In this document: one piece after another, positions 44,818 to 54,404 of the stretch
Numbering within the stretch: position 1 is the first letter of the stretch
Layout: each line of letters opens with the position of its first letter
DNA from: Promethearchaeota archaeon
Lineage (GTDB): Archaea; Asgardarchaeota; Lokiarchaeia; Sigynarchaeales; SOKP01
Length of the DNA stretch: 64,000 bases
Reading direction: 5' to 3'
Assembly: GCA_019057775.1 (NCBI GenBank)
Contig: JAHLWT010000174.1
Span: 1-64,000, forward strand
Notes under the pieces: generated by a model
Databases searched by the model: none
The model's input: the letters and a program-made list of their open reading frames with translations, nothing else
Told to the model about the DNA's origin: nothing
Position numbers and translations under genes: made by a program

Positions 44818-45690
44818 TTAAGATGTTGCATTTTCTAAAAAATAGTTAACAATTTCTCCAGCTATATTTAATTTTGAAACTTTTTGGAGAGCAGTAAATC
44901 CTGGAATAGAATTTACTTCCAAAACAAGAAGACCATCTTTACTCTCAACGATGTCAACACCAGCAATCTCAGTTCTTGTTATTCTAGCAGCTTTTACTGC
45001 TAATTTTTCAAGCTCATCAGTGATTTTTATTGGTTCGGGTTTAGCACCAAAATTGATATTTGTTTTCCAATGATCACCTATCCTATACATCCCAGCGATA
45101 GCTTTATCACCAAGTACTAAAATCCTTATATCCCGATTATTATGTTCTATAAATTCTTGTAAATAAAAAACCTGATTCAGTTTACTAAGAGAATATATCA
45201 CATTTTCTGCAAAGCCTTTGTCATTTAATCTTGTAATACCAACTCCTTTTGAACCAAATAGAGGTTTAATAACACAATCATTCCCCAATTCTTCATAGGC
45301 TTCTAATGCTCTATTAGGATCTTCGCAGATTATAGTTTTGGGTGTTGGAATCTTAGCATTATCTAAAAATACAGATGTCAGAAACTTATCACTTGCAATC
45401 TCTAAAGACTCTCTCGAATTAATTAATTTTACACCACATTCTTCAATTGCTCTTAAAATATCAAGGCGAAAAAAGATTTTTTGGGTTTCAGCTGCTCCAA
45501 ATCCTCTTACCAAAGCTGCTTTTGGTTCAAGTTTTTCAAATATATTTTTAAACTTAGTATTGAAAGAAATGTTTACTTTCATTGTTGAGGGAATAAAGTA
45601 TTGGACGTTATATTTACGATTTTCAAATTCTTTAGCCAAACTCTGTACTTCTGGATCCGAAGGATTTGGTGTAATAAGCATCGACTGCAT
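44818..45690 (-). CDS. RimK-family ATP-grasp ligase (glutamate ligase type)
   Basis: 290 residues, ATP-grasp fold: SLEIASDKFLTSVFLDNAKIP, CVIKPLFGSKGVGI (nucleotide loop), YLQEFIEHNNRDIRILVLGD, then AGVDIVESKDGLLVLEVNSI (Mg-binding Glu and Asn). Relatives add Glu to ribosomal protein S6, coenzyme F420, tetrahydromethanopterin or the lysine carrier protein. No neighbour decides among these. ATG 45690 is chosen because GGAG lies seven bases before it, while ATG 45696 is too close. Confidence 0.8.
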   Translation of the reverse strand: MQSMLITPNPSDPEVQSLAKEFENRKYNVQYFIPSTMKVNISFNTKFKNIFEKLEPKAALVRGFGAAETQKIFFRLDILRAIEECGVKLINSRESLEIASDKFLTSVFLDNAKIPTPKTIICEDPNRALEAYEELGNDCVIKPLFGSKGVGITRLNDKGFAENVIYSLSKLNQVFYLQEFIEHNNRDIRILVLGDKAIAGMYRIGDHWKTNINFGAKPEPIKITDELEKLAVKAARITRTEIAGVDIVESKDGLLVLEVNSIPGFTALQKVSKLNIAGEIVNYFLENATS

Positions 45691-45770
45691 TTTCATTCTC
45701 CTTAAAAAAAATTACTTAATTAATCTATAGCACTAATTTTTAAATAAATTTAAGTTCTTATAAATTATAT

Positions 45771-46397
45771 ATGAATTCAATGGATCTTGAAGATAATGGA
45801 AATGAAATAGAGAGATTATCACATATACTAAGTAAAATTCAAAACCTCTACTACAAAAAAAAAGAACAACTCGAAGAATTACAAGTGGAGATAAATGAAT
45901 TACGAGATATTGTAAATTTCTTAAATACTCTTATAACAAATAAATCATTTCAGAGTGCCGATGAATTTTACTCAAAATCGCTAGTTAAAAGAGATGATGC
46001 ATCCATTGAAGAAAACTATTTTGTTGAAGATATTCCTAAAGAGAAAGTTGAAGGAACAAATATTAAAAGAAAGATATTCTCTAAAAATAAAGAAATTGAA
46101 GAAAATCTATTATGTGTCTTGAATTTTTTCGATCTCAATAGAGTAGAGATAAAATTCCTTGACCCTGTTCAAAGATCGATAAAAGAGACTTCTGAAGATT
46201 TTTTACGTCTTTTTATTAGGGGGGCACTAATTAAAATCAAGGAAAAAAATCCAGAAATGAGTTTAAAGTATGATTACTATAAGGAAACTGATTTAATCGA
46301 ACTTATACATATTACTAATTTAACTTCTATAGATGATTATGATATAATTACATCGAAAATCAGAGAACTCTTGGCTGAAGAAATTTCTTCAGACTAA
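45771..46397 (+). CDS. Hypothetical protein with N-terminal coiled coil
   Basis: 208 residues. Residues 10-60 form a heptad-like coiled coil (YYKKKEQLEELQVEINELRD), residues 65-110 are polar and probably flexible, and the C-terminal 90 residues are a compact alpha/beta segment (IELIHITNLTSIDDYDII). No family recognised. Divergent from the RimK-type gene. Confidence 0.5.
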   Translation: MNSMDLEDNGNEIERLSHILSKIQNLYYKKKEQLEELQVEINELRDIVNFLNTLITNKSFQSADEFYSKSLVKRDDASIEENYFVEDIPKEKVEGTNIKRKIFSKNKEIEENLLCVLNFFDLNRVEIKFLDPVQRSIKETSEDFLRLFIRGALIKIKEKNPEMSLKYDYYKETDLIELIHITNLTSIDDYDIITSKIRELLAEEISSD

Positions 46398-46599
46398 TAA
46401 AAATACTTTATAATCAAGCTATGATACTTCGATTCCAGATTTGGAATAACTTGAAATTCATTAATTAAAGTTATCGTCATCATATACAAAAAATTATATT
46501 GAGATAATATATTGTTTAATTAAACTAAATTAGCAAAAATTAATTATTCAAGAAATTCTTATTAACTTTAACGAAATTATCTAAAGGAGCGAATTAATC

Positions 46600-47427
46600 A
46601 TGGCTAAAAAGAAGAAATGGCTGAAAAAATCGATTTTGCAAATGCCGATTGTGCATTCTAAATTTCATGATACTAAACTTGAGAGTGTATTAATTAAAAA
46701 ATCATTAGAATTTTTAACAGGTGAAAAAGCAGACGCACCCTCTTTCTTATTTCTTTCAGGAGCTTTTTTTGATGTAAAATCCTTTGCTTATTCTGGATTA
46801 AGAGCTTGGAAGGGTGCTGTAAAACCTTCTGAATCTAATGGTGGTAGACGACCTGTCTTAGAGGCTACTTTTGCATCATTATCTGTGTATTTAAGCTCAC
46901 TTTTATCTCTTCAGGCAGATTTTTATTTTGCGTACGATGAAATTAAAGATATCTTATTGGAAAAAAAAAGAGAGGATCTCTGGGCGATAGTTTCAGAAAA
47001 ATTACCTTTTATTTCTGTACCTCCAAAGGAAATGTATGGCTCTCAAGTATCTCCAATTTCTCCTTACTTTGTTATTAAACAAGACGAGGATCTTACATTA
47101 GGAGAGATTTATCCCTCAGCATATTTATCTCAAGTTATTAAAAATATTAAAACCCGATTCTTCATATTTTACCAATACCAGGGATATTCTGCTTTTGGAT
47201 TTTTTAATTCATTACCTGATCTTTCAAAGCTTGGATTTGAGGAGAAAGTAAGAGATTTTGAAGATGATCCGACTTCAGAGAATTTAATAAAGTATTCAAA
47301 AAACGCGAAAAACGTAAAGGAAGTTTTAATAGCGCTTATTAATGCTCATAATAATGCTTTCCTCGAACAATTTTTAATTCCTGATTATGAATTATTACTT
47401 AATAAATTATTAGAGGGGGAGACATAG
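46600..47427 (+). CDS. Unknown protein in operon with a small GTPase
   Basis: 275 residues, soluble. N terminus basic (MAKKKKWLKKSIL), then LESVLIKKSLEFLTGEKADA, FLFLSGAFFDVKSFAYSGLR and a C-terminal helical part. I recognise no domain. A GGAG site precedes ATG, and the gene ends 4 bp before the GTPase start, so the two are co-translated. By position it is a candidate regulator, effector or membrane adaptor of that GTPase. Confidence 0.6.
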   Translation: MAKKKKWLKKSILQMPIVHSKFHDTKLESVLIKKSLEFLTGEKADAPSFLFLSGAFFDVKSFAYSGLRAWKGAVKPSESNGGRRPVLEATFASLSVYLSSLLSLQADFYFAYDEIKDILLEKKREDLWAIVSEKLPFISVPPKEMYGSQVSPISPYFVIKQDEDLTLGEIYPSAYLSQVIKNIKTRFFIFYQYQGYSAFGFFNSLPDLSKLGFEEKVRDFEDDPTSENLIKYSKNAKNVKEVLIALINAHNNAFLEQFLIPDYELLLNKLLEGET

Positions 47428-47431
47428 AAAA

Positions 47432-48067
47432 ATGGTTAATATTGGCCTTTTGGGTGATATTAGTGTTGGAAAAACTAGCCTCCTTCGCCTCTTCGTCAGG
47501 TATTTGAAAAAAGGAGATATTGAGAAAGTCAAAGGTGGTAAAAAGTGTTCAGTTGTAAAAGCTGACTTTTCGGGAGAGGCTACTGTCCCAGGAGGGGAAA
47601 AGGAGGATGTTCTTAATGAAAAAGAAACTAAGACAATCCATCCTAACCGAATTGTTTTTAGAGAAGATGCTAGCAACAAAGCTCACACGATCTTCGCACC
47701 TGGTGGAGATAGAGCGCGTGCCGTCGTGAAAATGGGCATAATAACAATATCCCGTATTGCTACGCAAATAGTTGCCATCTTTTCATGCGATAGAGATTTA
47801 GATTCTCAGTTCGAATTTTTTAACGATGTACGATTTTTCCCAGATAAGATTTTTGTATGTATAAATAAGGTCGATTTAATTGAAGGAGATATAGAGAAAA
47901 ATCTGGAAGAAATGAAAAAGAAAATTACTGATTTTTTTAGCAAGAGAAAGATTGAGATGGTTGACTTCTATATTACTTGTGGTGAAACTATTGAAGGTTT
48001 TGAGGATATAGAGATGTATAATAACCGAGTTGCGGAAATGCTTTTAGAAATTACTACAAAAAATTAA
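47432..48067 (+). CDS. Ras-like small GTPase, atypical
   Basis: 211 residues. G1 is LLGDISVGKTSLL (Gly8-Ser16 region) and G4 is NKVDL, so this is a TRAFAC P-loop GTPase. G3 reads FAPGGDRAR: the Asp of DxxG is replaced by Ala, and there is no Gln after it, which suggests weak intrinsic hydrolysis or a different switch. An insert before the switch (VPGGEKEDVLNEKET) is unusual. No prenylation motif at the end (TTKN). Expressed with the gene just upstream. Confidence 0.78.
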   Translation: MVNIGLLGDISVGKTSLLRLFVRYLKKGDIEKVKGGKKCSVVKADFSGEATVPGGEKEDVLNEKETKTIHPNRIVFREDASNKAHTIFAPGGDRARAVVKMGIITISRIATQIVAIFSCDRDLDSQFEFFNDVRFFPDKIFVCINKVDLIEGDIEKNLEEMKKKITDFFSKRKIEMVDFYITCGETIEGFEDIEMYNNRVAEMLLEITTKN

Positions 48068-48188
48068 TCTTTTTAAAAATATATTTTTCATATATTGCCT
48101 TTTTAAAATTTCTATAAATTTATTCTATATAGCCAATTATTCGATATTTTTTCGAAATTCATACAACGATTAAAGGAGAGATGACCTT

Positions 48189-48239
48189 TTGAAGGAAGAA
48201 ATTGATAATATTGTATATTATAGCTTAAAGCAAATTTAA
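48189..48239 (+). pseudogene. Start of a gene cut after 16 codons
   Basis: AAGGAG (48172-48178 region) is followed by TTG 48189 and MKEEIDNIVYYSLKQI, then TAA. The frame ends exactly where the convergent ScpB-like gene ends (stops overlap at 48236-48239). It may be a gene head truncated when the SMC operon arrived, or a tiny ORF. Confidence 0.25.
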
Positions 48240-48763
48240 TGAATTAATTTTTTTTTAACTTTTAACGCAATTTTCATAAACAATTTTTCTAAATCAAGTA
48301 GATAACCTATTAATGGAGTTAAGTGCACTTGATTTAAACTCGAATCAACATTCAAAAATCCCATTTTTTCCAATTCTTTTAAATCTTGTAATATTCCTTT
48401 TTTTTTTCTCAATTCCTTTATTTTTTGGATATTTCCTACTCCAGAATTATTAATGCAACAAATTAAAGTACAAAACATTGATGCTGCTAATCTAGGTTTC
48501 CCATCGAATATATTTGCTGAAATTATATCTGAAGAATTAAAATTAAACGAAAGATACCAATGAGAATTCAATGGATTAAATCTAATTTGAAGCCCTAATG
48601 GTTCTAAATAATTGGATAGATGTTTAATTAGGTTTTGGAAATAAATTGATTTATTCTTGTCTTTTACATTTAGAGCATCAAGTATATCTTTTTCAGTGGC
48701 CCCTATCTGATATAAATTTATCTTTTTACTTAACAAATTCATTAAAACTGTCAATTCATTCAT
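48236..48763 (-). CDS. ScpB-like winged-helix protein of the SMC operon
   Basis: 175 residues. Pattern like ScpB: a first wHTH with YLEPLGLQIRFNPLNSHWYL (compare the short hydrophobic strand of ScpB after its first domain), then a second wHTH (AASMFCTLICCINNSGVGNI, ELRKKKGILQDLKELEKMGF, LTPLIGYLLDLEKLF), where ScpB has its conserved tTxxFLxxFgL end. Similarity is structural rather than strong. Last gene of the operon, 15 bp after the kleisin-like gene. It would bind the kleisin and regulate SMC loading. Confidence 0.55.
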   Translation of the reverse strand: MNELTVLMNLLSKKINLYQIGATEKDILDALNVKDKNKSIYFQNLIKHLSNYLEPLGLQIRFNPLNSHWYLSFNFNSSDIISANIFDGKPRLAASMFCTLICCINNSGVGNIQKIKELRKKKGILQDLKELEKMGFLNVDSSLNQVHLTPLIGYLLDLEKLFMKIALKVKKKLIH

Positions 48764-48778
48764 ATTTTTCTCCTCACA

Positions 48779-49426
48779 TTATAAATACAAAAATCCTGTT
48801 TCCTTTTGATATTGCACTTTACCTAGTTGAAGAAGGTGTAAAAGATACACAAAATTTTTAAAAAGTTTTACTTGAGACTTCTCTTCAATAAAAATTTCAT
48901 CATAAGAACATGGAAGTTTATCTTTTATAGAATTAAAAAATAGCATCATCTTTTCTGTAAATTTATGAGTTGGAATTTCTAGTAAGAAATTATCTTTAAA
49001 ATCTATTTTATCTACATGCTCTATTATATAAGTTTCTCCTTTCCTCTTGTCCAATTTTTCTTTAGAAGATTCAAGAAAGTCCAATGAAAGTGTGTTAATA
49101 GTAAAAGGCTCTCTCCAACACTCTTCAAAAAGTTGGTAAATTTCTGAATCTTCTGGTTTAGAATTTAAATAATTCAAAAAGACTTTATCATTATCCAAAC
49201 TACTGAGTAAGAGTTTTAGTTCTTCGAATTTCTGATTAAGAAGTTGGAAAATTTTCTCATAAGTAATAGAATATTTACTAAGGTTATGGATATTGAGAGT
49301 ATCCTTTAATTCTGTAAAGATAAATGCTAATTCTACATCTAATAAAGAAATTTCTCCTGAGTATACCTTGTTTTTAATACTTTCAATCTTTTTAGTAATT
49401 TCCGTTGAATAATCTAAGTGCTCCAT
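48779..49426 (-). CDS. ScpA-like kleisin of the SMC operon
   Basis: 215 residues. The C-terminal winged helix FKNFVYLLHLLQLGKVQYQK matches the end of ScpA, where F-x-A-L-L-E-L-x-K-x-G-K-V binds the SMC head. The N-terminal 70 residues form long helices as in the kleisin part that clasps the other head's neck (VELAFIFTELKDTLNI). Shorter than ScpA (about 250). Placed 7 bp after the SMC gene and before the ScpB-like gene, as expected for an SMC-ScpAB set. Confidence 0.6.
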   Translation of the reverse strand: MEHLDYSTEITKKIESIKNKVYSGEISLLDVELAFIFTELKDTLNIHNLSKYSITYEKIFQLLNQKFEELKLLLSSLDNDKVFLNYLNSKPEDSEIYQLFEECWREPFTINTLSLDFLESSKEKLDKRKGETYIIEHVDKIDFKDNFLLEIPTHKFTEKMMLFFNSIKDKLPCSYDEIFIEEKSQVKLFKNFVYLLHLLQLGKVQYQKETGFLYL

Positions 49427-49433
49427 TTTCTAT

Positions 49434-52400
49434 CTATATCTTATTTTTTTTAATTATTTTTGGCTTAAAAATTGAAGAAATTTCATTTTTTCCAACTCTA
49501 GCAACACCTATTAATTTTTCTGCAAGTAAAAATAACGAATTTGAAGATTTAGGTAAAAACATGAACAATTGTATTGGATTTTTCTCAAGTGTCGATTTAA
49601 TTAACTGATATGCCACTTCGGAATTCTTTTCATCAAGGAACATTCCTGCCTCGTCAAACATACACAAGGGAGATGGATTAATTTCTTGAAGAGATAAAAT
49701 TAAACAGATTGAGATTAAAGAAACTTGACCTCCGCTGAGGGCTGTAAAGGATTTCAATTGTTCTTTTGAGGTAGCCGCTTTGATATTAACTCCCAGCTCT
49801 TTAAAATTTCCCGTTAAATTAAGAGAACAATATGATTTAACTTGAGAATCTTTGAATTTTTGATTAACATTAGTTTGAAGGTTTTTAAGTACAGCGCTAA
49901 ATTTTTGATAGTAAGTAGCTTCCATTTTTTTTTCCGTTATTGCAGCTGCATTTATATCTTTCTCCAAATCATTTTGATTTGTAGTAATTTTTTTTAATGA
50001 TGCTAAGATCTGATCTCTTTCAATTAGAAGTGAATCATCAACGTCTAAATATTGGAGTAATTTTTTATCTAATTCAAAAATATCGGTTTGAATTACTTGA
50101 ATAGGACGTAGTGGAAATTCATGTTTTGTTATTAACGGGCCAATCTCTGTATTGATCCTCTTTAAATCAATTTTCTTTTGTGTAAGATCTTGGTTATATG
50201 AATTTATTTTAATGTTTTCTTGTTCTAGATTCAATGTAATTTGAATATTCTCTCTCTCTAATTCCTGTTTTTCACCTTGGAATTTGGTAATAGTCTCATT
50301 TAAAACTACAACTTGCTTTTTTACTACTCCTTGCTCGTCCTCAACATTCTCTAATTGTCTATAAATGTCAAAAGCTGTACTATCTGCTTTATGAAATGCC
50401 TTTTTCTTTGTATCATACTCTTGTTTCCAAGTATTTTGGTCTAATGTATACGTATTTATTTTTTCGGTCACTTCTTTTAAAAAATCTGTGCTCTCATTTG
50501 ACTTCAAATCCCACTTCTTCTTTTCTTCATTGAGAGATACTAATTCCTTAGGAATTTCTATGATTCTGTCATTCCACTTGAAAAATTCAGGATCAGTTTG
50601 TGTTTTCAAATTTTTAATTTGCTGTTCTATAGATTTTACTTCAGTCTTAATAAGCGTATTATTATTTTCTATATCATGCATTTTGTCATATAATTGATTT
50701 TTCTTAGCTGTTATCCTTTGTCTTTGATTAAAATTATAAAGAAGATCGCTAAAAGACTCTTTTCTTTTAAAATAATCTTTCTGTAGATTATCGAGGTTAG
50801 ACTGTTCTACTTTTAACTCTAAAATTCTTTCATTTAAAGAATTTATATCAAACTCTAATACTCTTGATTGTTCTTTTTGTGTGCCAGCACTTAACAAACC
50901 TTTCATTCTTTTCAAATATGGTGTTTCAAATACATATCTATAAGAAACTATTTGCTCTCCTTTTAATGTGACACATTTTCCCTTGAAATCCGTTGAGTCA
51001 TATAGTTCCCTTCCTGAACGGTAATCTTTAACAACCAGACAATTTTTTACTATTGAATAAATTACTTTCTTAATTGCAATATCGTCATCAATAATTTTGA
51101 TTAATTCTGCTAAATATCCTAATACCCCGTTAGCAGATAGTTTAACCATTGGTCTAATGTTCAGTTTCTTTGGAAGATATATGTTACAATATGCTCTAAA
51201 TTTTTCTTTAAGCCTTTTTAATAAGTTTAGAGTATCCCAATCGTTTGCTACAAAACTATAAAGTAATTTCTCACCCAGGACTGATTCTATAGCGTAGCTA
51301 AGTTTATCATCATACTTTAAATAATCAATGAGAGGTCCTTTTACTTTTAAACCTCTTTTATTAATTTCTTCCTTAAGAATGGTAATATTTGAGGGAAGAA
51401 TTACACGACGTTCTCTCAATGAAGCTTGTAAGACTTTTAATTTATGCAATTTCTTTGATTTTTCAATTTCTAATTTCTGTTTTTCTAAATCTTTATCATA
51501 TAACTTTAAAGATAATTCACTGAGATTTCTATCAAGTTCTTTTAACAGATTTTTTGATGGATTTTCTAAAAACCATTTGTTTTTTTCTAACTTATGATCT
51601 ATATCTTTAAAGCTTTGAAAAAGTTGATTAATCTCGCTGTTCATATCCTGAATTGTTTTTTCATTTTCTTGAATTAATGCCTGTTTTCTCTTCTTTTCTG
51701 AAATTAGTTTATTGTACTCCTCTAAAATAAGACTATTCTGTTTGATCTTTTTTATTAATTGGTGTTGTTCTTTTATTAATTTATCAATACTGATTTCAAC
51801 CTTTTTACTCTCCTGCTTAATTCCTTTCAATTCATTATCTAAAGTCTCCTGTTGTTTCCGATAATTATTGATTTTTTTTTCAATTTCTTCAATTTTCACA
51901 GATAAGACATCTATCTCTTGTTTTGCAACTATTTTGTCATTTTGCCAACCCTGAATTTTTGTGATTAAGTCCTTTTTTTTATAATTGAGTTCACCAATTT
52001 TTTCTGATAGTTTGTTAATGGTTCTATTTTTTTTTGAAATTTTGTCTATTAAAACGAGAATATTCGCATCAAAGAATTCTTTCTTTTTTTTAATCCTTTT
52101 AGCATTATTCTTAAGATGTTTAAGGATCTCTTCAATATTTCTAATCTCTTTATCCAATTTATCTCTATTTGCCCATAATAATTCATCAGTAAATTTCTTC
52201 TTAATTTTTAGAAGCTCATTCTTTCTTTTAAGGCGTTCTAATTTAGGATTTAAGAGGTTTAAGCTAATATTCATAGTGTTTTTCCTAGTTTTTAATGATT
52301 GGAGATCATTATTTAGAGTTTCAACACTATTCTTTTGTTGTAGTATTTCTTCCCTCAAGTCTTTCAACCCAATTCCCTCTTCTAAAAAAGAACATAACTC

Positions 52401-52907
52401 AGATGGCTTCAAATTTTTAATAGCATCAATTTTTCCTTGGCTTACAAAAGCAAATTGATTATCAGGATTAATATTTAGATCTGCTATTAACCTTTGAATT
52501 TCATGTACTTGAGATTTTTTAAAATCTTTATCACCAATTCTTTGTATATTATAATAAGGAGATTGACCTCTAATAACATGTCTTCTTATTTTTATTATTT
52601 CTGCTCCATTTTGTATGTGAATTTCAACCATAGCATGATTTTGGTCATTTCTTATGAAATCAGACCATTTTTTATAACGATCATCTCTAGCGTTGCTTCC
52701 TAATACAAATTTAATCGCTTGAAAAATCGAAGTTTTTCCACTCCAATTAGGGCCAACTATTATTACAAATTTAGCCTTCCCAAAATCAACCTCGTCTTTC
52801 TGGAATGATAAAAAATTTTCTAAAATGACTTTCCTGATATACACTCTTCCATTCTCCAATGAATCTTTTTCATTTTTATTAATATTTGAGCGTGTTCTGG
52901 AAGACAA
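49434..52907 (-). CDS. Divergent SMC ATPase
   Basis: 1157 residues. Head: VGPNWSGKTSI (Walker A, 51-61; Trp replaces the usual Gly), Q-loop near FVSQGKI (Gln157). Two long coiled coils (about 185-500 and 690-990) surround a hinge (about 518-675; VKGPLIDYLKYDDKLSYAIE, ESVLGEKLLY). The C-terminal head has LSGGQVSL (1057-1064) and Walker B CMFDEAGMFLD (1083-1093), unlike the DEVDAALD of housekeeping SMC. There is a true SMC hinge, not a Rad50 CxxC hook. It should form a ring with the two genes that follow. Gaps to neighbours are 22 and 7 bp. Confidence 0.88.
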   Translation of the reverse strand: MSSRTRSNINKNEKDSLENGRVYIRKVILENFLSFQKDEVDFGKAKFVIIVGPNWSGKTSIFQAIKFVLGSNARDDRYKKWSDFIRNDQNHAMVEIHIQNGAEIIKIRRHVIRGQSPYYNIQRIGDKDFKKSQVHEIQRLIADLNINPDNQFAFVSQGKIDAIKNLKPSELCSFLEEGIGLKDLREEILQQKNSVETLNNDLQSLKTRKNTMNISLNLLNPKLERLKRKNELLKIKKKFTDELLWANRDKLDKEIRNIEEILKHLKNNAKRIKKKKEFFDANILVLIDKISKKNRTINKLSEKIGELNYKKKDLITKIQGWQNDKIVAKQEIDVLSVKIEEIEKKINNYRKQQETLDNELKGIKQESKKVEISIDKLIKEQHQLIKKIKQNSLILEEYNKLISEKKRKQALIQENEKTIQDMNSEINQLFQSFKDIDHKLEKNKWFLENPSKNLLKELDRNLSELSLKLYDKDLEKQKLEIEKSKKLHKLKVLQASLRERRVILPSNITILKEEINKRGLKVKGPLIDYLKYDDKLSYAIESVLGEKLLYSFVANDWDTLNLLKRLKEKFRAYCNIYLPKKLNIRPMVKLSANGVLGYLAELIKIIDDDIAIKKVIYSIVKNCLVVKDYRSGRELYDSTDFKGKCVTLKGEQIVSYRYVFETPYLKRMKGLLSAGTQKEQSRVLEFDINSLNERILELKVEQSNLDNLQKDYFKRKESFSDLLYNFNQRQRITAKKNQLYDKMHDIENNNTLIKTEVKSIEQQIKNLKTQTDPEFFKWNDRIIEIPKELVSLNEEKKKWDLKSNESTDFLKEVTEKINTYTLDQNTWKQEYDTKKKAFHKADSTAFDIYRQLENVEDEQGVVKKQVVVLNETITKFQGEKQELERENIQITLNLEQENIKINSYNQDLTQKKIDLKRINTEIGPLITKHEFPLRPIQVIQTDIFELDKKLLQYLDVDDSLLIERDQILASLKKITTNQNDLEKDINAAAITEKKMEATYYQKFSAVLKNLQTNVNQKFKDSQVKSYCSLNLTGNFKELGVNIKAATSKEQLKSFTALSGGQVSLISICLILSLQEINPSPLCMFDEAGMFLDEKNSEVAYQLIKSTLEKNPIQLFMFLPKSSNSLFLLAEKLIGVARVGKNEISSIFKPKIIKKNKI

Positions 52908-52929
52908 ATTTCACCATCTCCTAGTTTAA

Positions 52930-54180
52930 TTATTTACCAAATGCTTGTTTAATAAGATCTACTCTTTTCTTCGCCTTTTCTAAATTAATTTGTGCTAAAG
53001 CCGGAGTATCGTTTAATACAAACGGATATTTTGCGAGAACTTTCCTGTCGTTTTCTTCTAATGGTTCCTTCTTATTCAATTTATCAATAATAAGTAAGAG
53101 CTCATTATAATTCATACTTGCGGCATTTTCATACAACTGATTTAACATAAAATCAGAGATTCGGGATTCTCGAATATCATCAACAAAACCGCCAATATCC
53201 TTTATCTTTTCAATTTTATCAGAGATCTGAATTGAGTCTATCTGCTTTTCATGTGAAATATTATCATTTATCTCTGATTCAGATAGTGGTTGAGAATGAG
53301 ATGTACTAATATTTGGAATATATTCTCCAGATAGAATCAAATTTATCAGAATATCTGTAATTTCATTACTTGTTTCGTTCAATTCCGAGTTTATAAAATG
53401 CTTAAAAATCCCAACTTTTAATAGTTGCTTTATATCTTTTACTTCCCATTTTTTAGTATAATTAGTAATCATGTTAATATCAAATACAATTTTTGGATCC
53501 CTCTCCAAAAAATCTCTTAATATAGTTTCACGTTCGATTTTATCAAGAATCGGAATCTTAATAAAAAGATCAAATTCGTTATAAATTTTGTGTGAAATAG
53601 CCTTCACATCTTCAAGGTCGTGGGTTATCCATACTAGTACTAAATTTAAATCAATAAATTTAATATGTGTATTGTTAACTTGTTGGATGGAAACATATTC
53701 CTCTAATAAATTATTGATTTCAAATTTCTGCTTATAATCTGGTCTTTGGTCAATTAACAATATTCTTTTTTGACTCGTTATGTCAGAAGAGCTTTCGACA
53801 TCATCACCGCTATTATCACTTTCTTTAATTCTTCTAAAACCTTTTATTATTGATGGGAAACTCTTAACGAAATCATCAGGTGTTTTAAAAATCTCTTTAT
53901 CGTTTAATTCAATTAAATCTAAATAGTAATTTTTGGTGATGAGTTTGATATATTCTATAACATCTGTACCGGGATTAATATTAACCAAAATTGCTCCACT
54001 TGGCTTTAAATACTTTTCGAATAAAGTATCTTCATGATTTGATAATATCATCTTAAGATAATTTATAACCTCATTATATTTATCCCGATAGAAAATATCC
54101 TCTTTATTTATGTTAATTTCTGAAGGTTTAATTACTTGAAAATACTTCGAAAATTCTGGAACATCGTTTAAATCTTTCAT
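52930..54180 (-). CDS. Degenerate AAA+ protein, first gene of the SMC operon
   Basis: 416 residues. The AAA+ core can be followed: KPSGAILVNINPGTDVIEY stands where GPPGTGKT should be (no Lys), KRILLIDQRPD stands for Walker B, FIDLNLVLVWITHDLEDVK is the sensor-1 strand, IKIPILDKIERETILRDFL is the strand and Arg-containing helix before the lid, and YTKKWEVKDIKQLLKVGIF fits the lid helices. So it is an inactive Cdc48/Vps4-like AAA+ fold with a 100-residue acidic linker and helical C terminus. Its place ahead of smc suggests a structural subunit or loader. Inference from pattern only. Confidence 0.6.
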   Translation of the reverse strand: MKDLNDVPEFSKYFQVIKPSEININKEDIFYRDKYNEVINYLKMILSNHEDTLFEKYLKPSGAILVNINPGTDVIEYIKLITKNYYLDLIELNDKEIFKTPDDFVKSFPSIIKGFRRIKESDNSGDDVESSSDITSQKRILLIDQRPDYKQKFEINNLLEEYVSIQQVNNTHIKFIDLNLVLVWITHDLEDVKAISHKIYNEFDLFIKIPILDKIERETILRDFLERDPKIVFDINMITNYTKKWEVKDIKQLLKVGIFKHFINSELNETSNEITDILINLILSGEYIPNISTSHSQPLSESEINDNISHEKQIDSIQISDKIEKIKDIGGFVDDIRESRISDFMLNQLYENAASMNYNELLLIIDKLNKKEPLEENDRKVLAKYPFVLNDTPALAQINLEKAKKRVDLIKQAFGK

Positions 54181-54404
54181 AGTAAATTTTCCTTAAATCT
54201 TGGATGTTGTTTATGAACATTATTTACATGACAATTGACAAATATATATTTAGCGGTACTAAAATTTAGCGACAATGAGATCTCCGACTAAATTAATAAA
54301 GTTTATATTATGGTATTTTAGGAAAAGCACTTAATTTATTAATCTGAAGACTAAGACAAATTATTATATTTAGAAGGTGAATAAAAAAAAAAAAAAAATT
54401 ATAA

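Noticed and set aside
49434..52907. Rad50 instead of SMC
   Set aside because: A full hinge domain is present and there is no CxxC zinc hook; no mre11 gene is nearby.
48236..54180. Wadjet (JetABCD) defence system
   Set aside because: The partners look like ScpA and ScpB rather than MukF/MukE-type JetA/JetB, and no toprim JetD is present; the first gene looks like a degenerate AAA+ protein.
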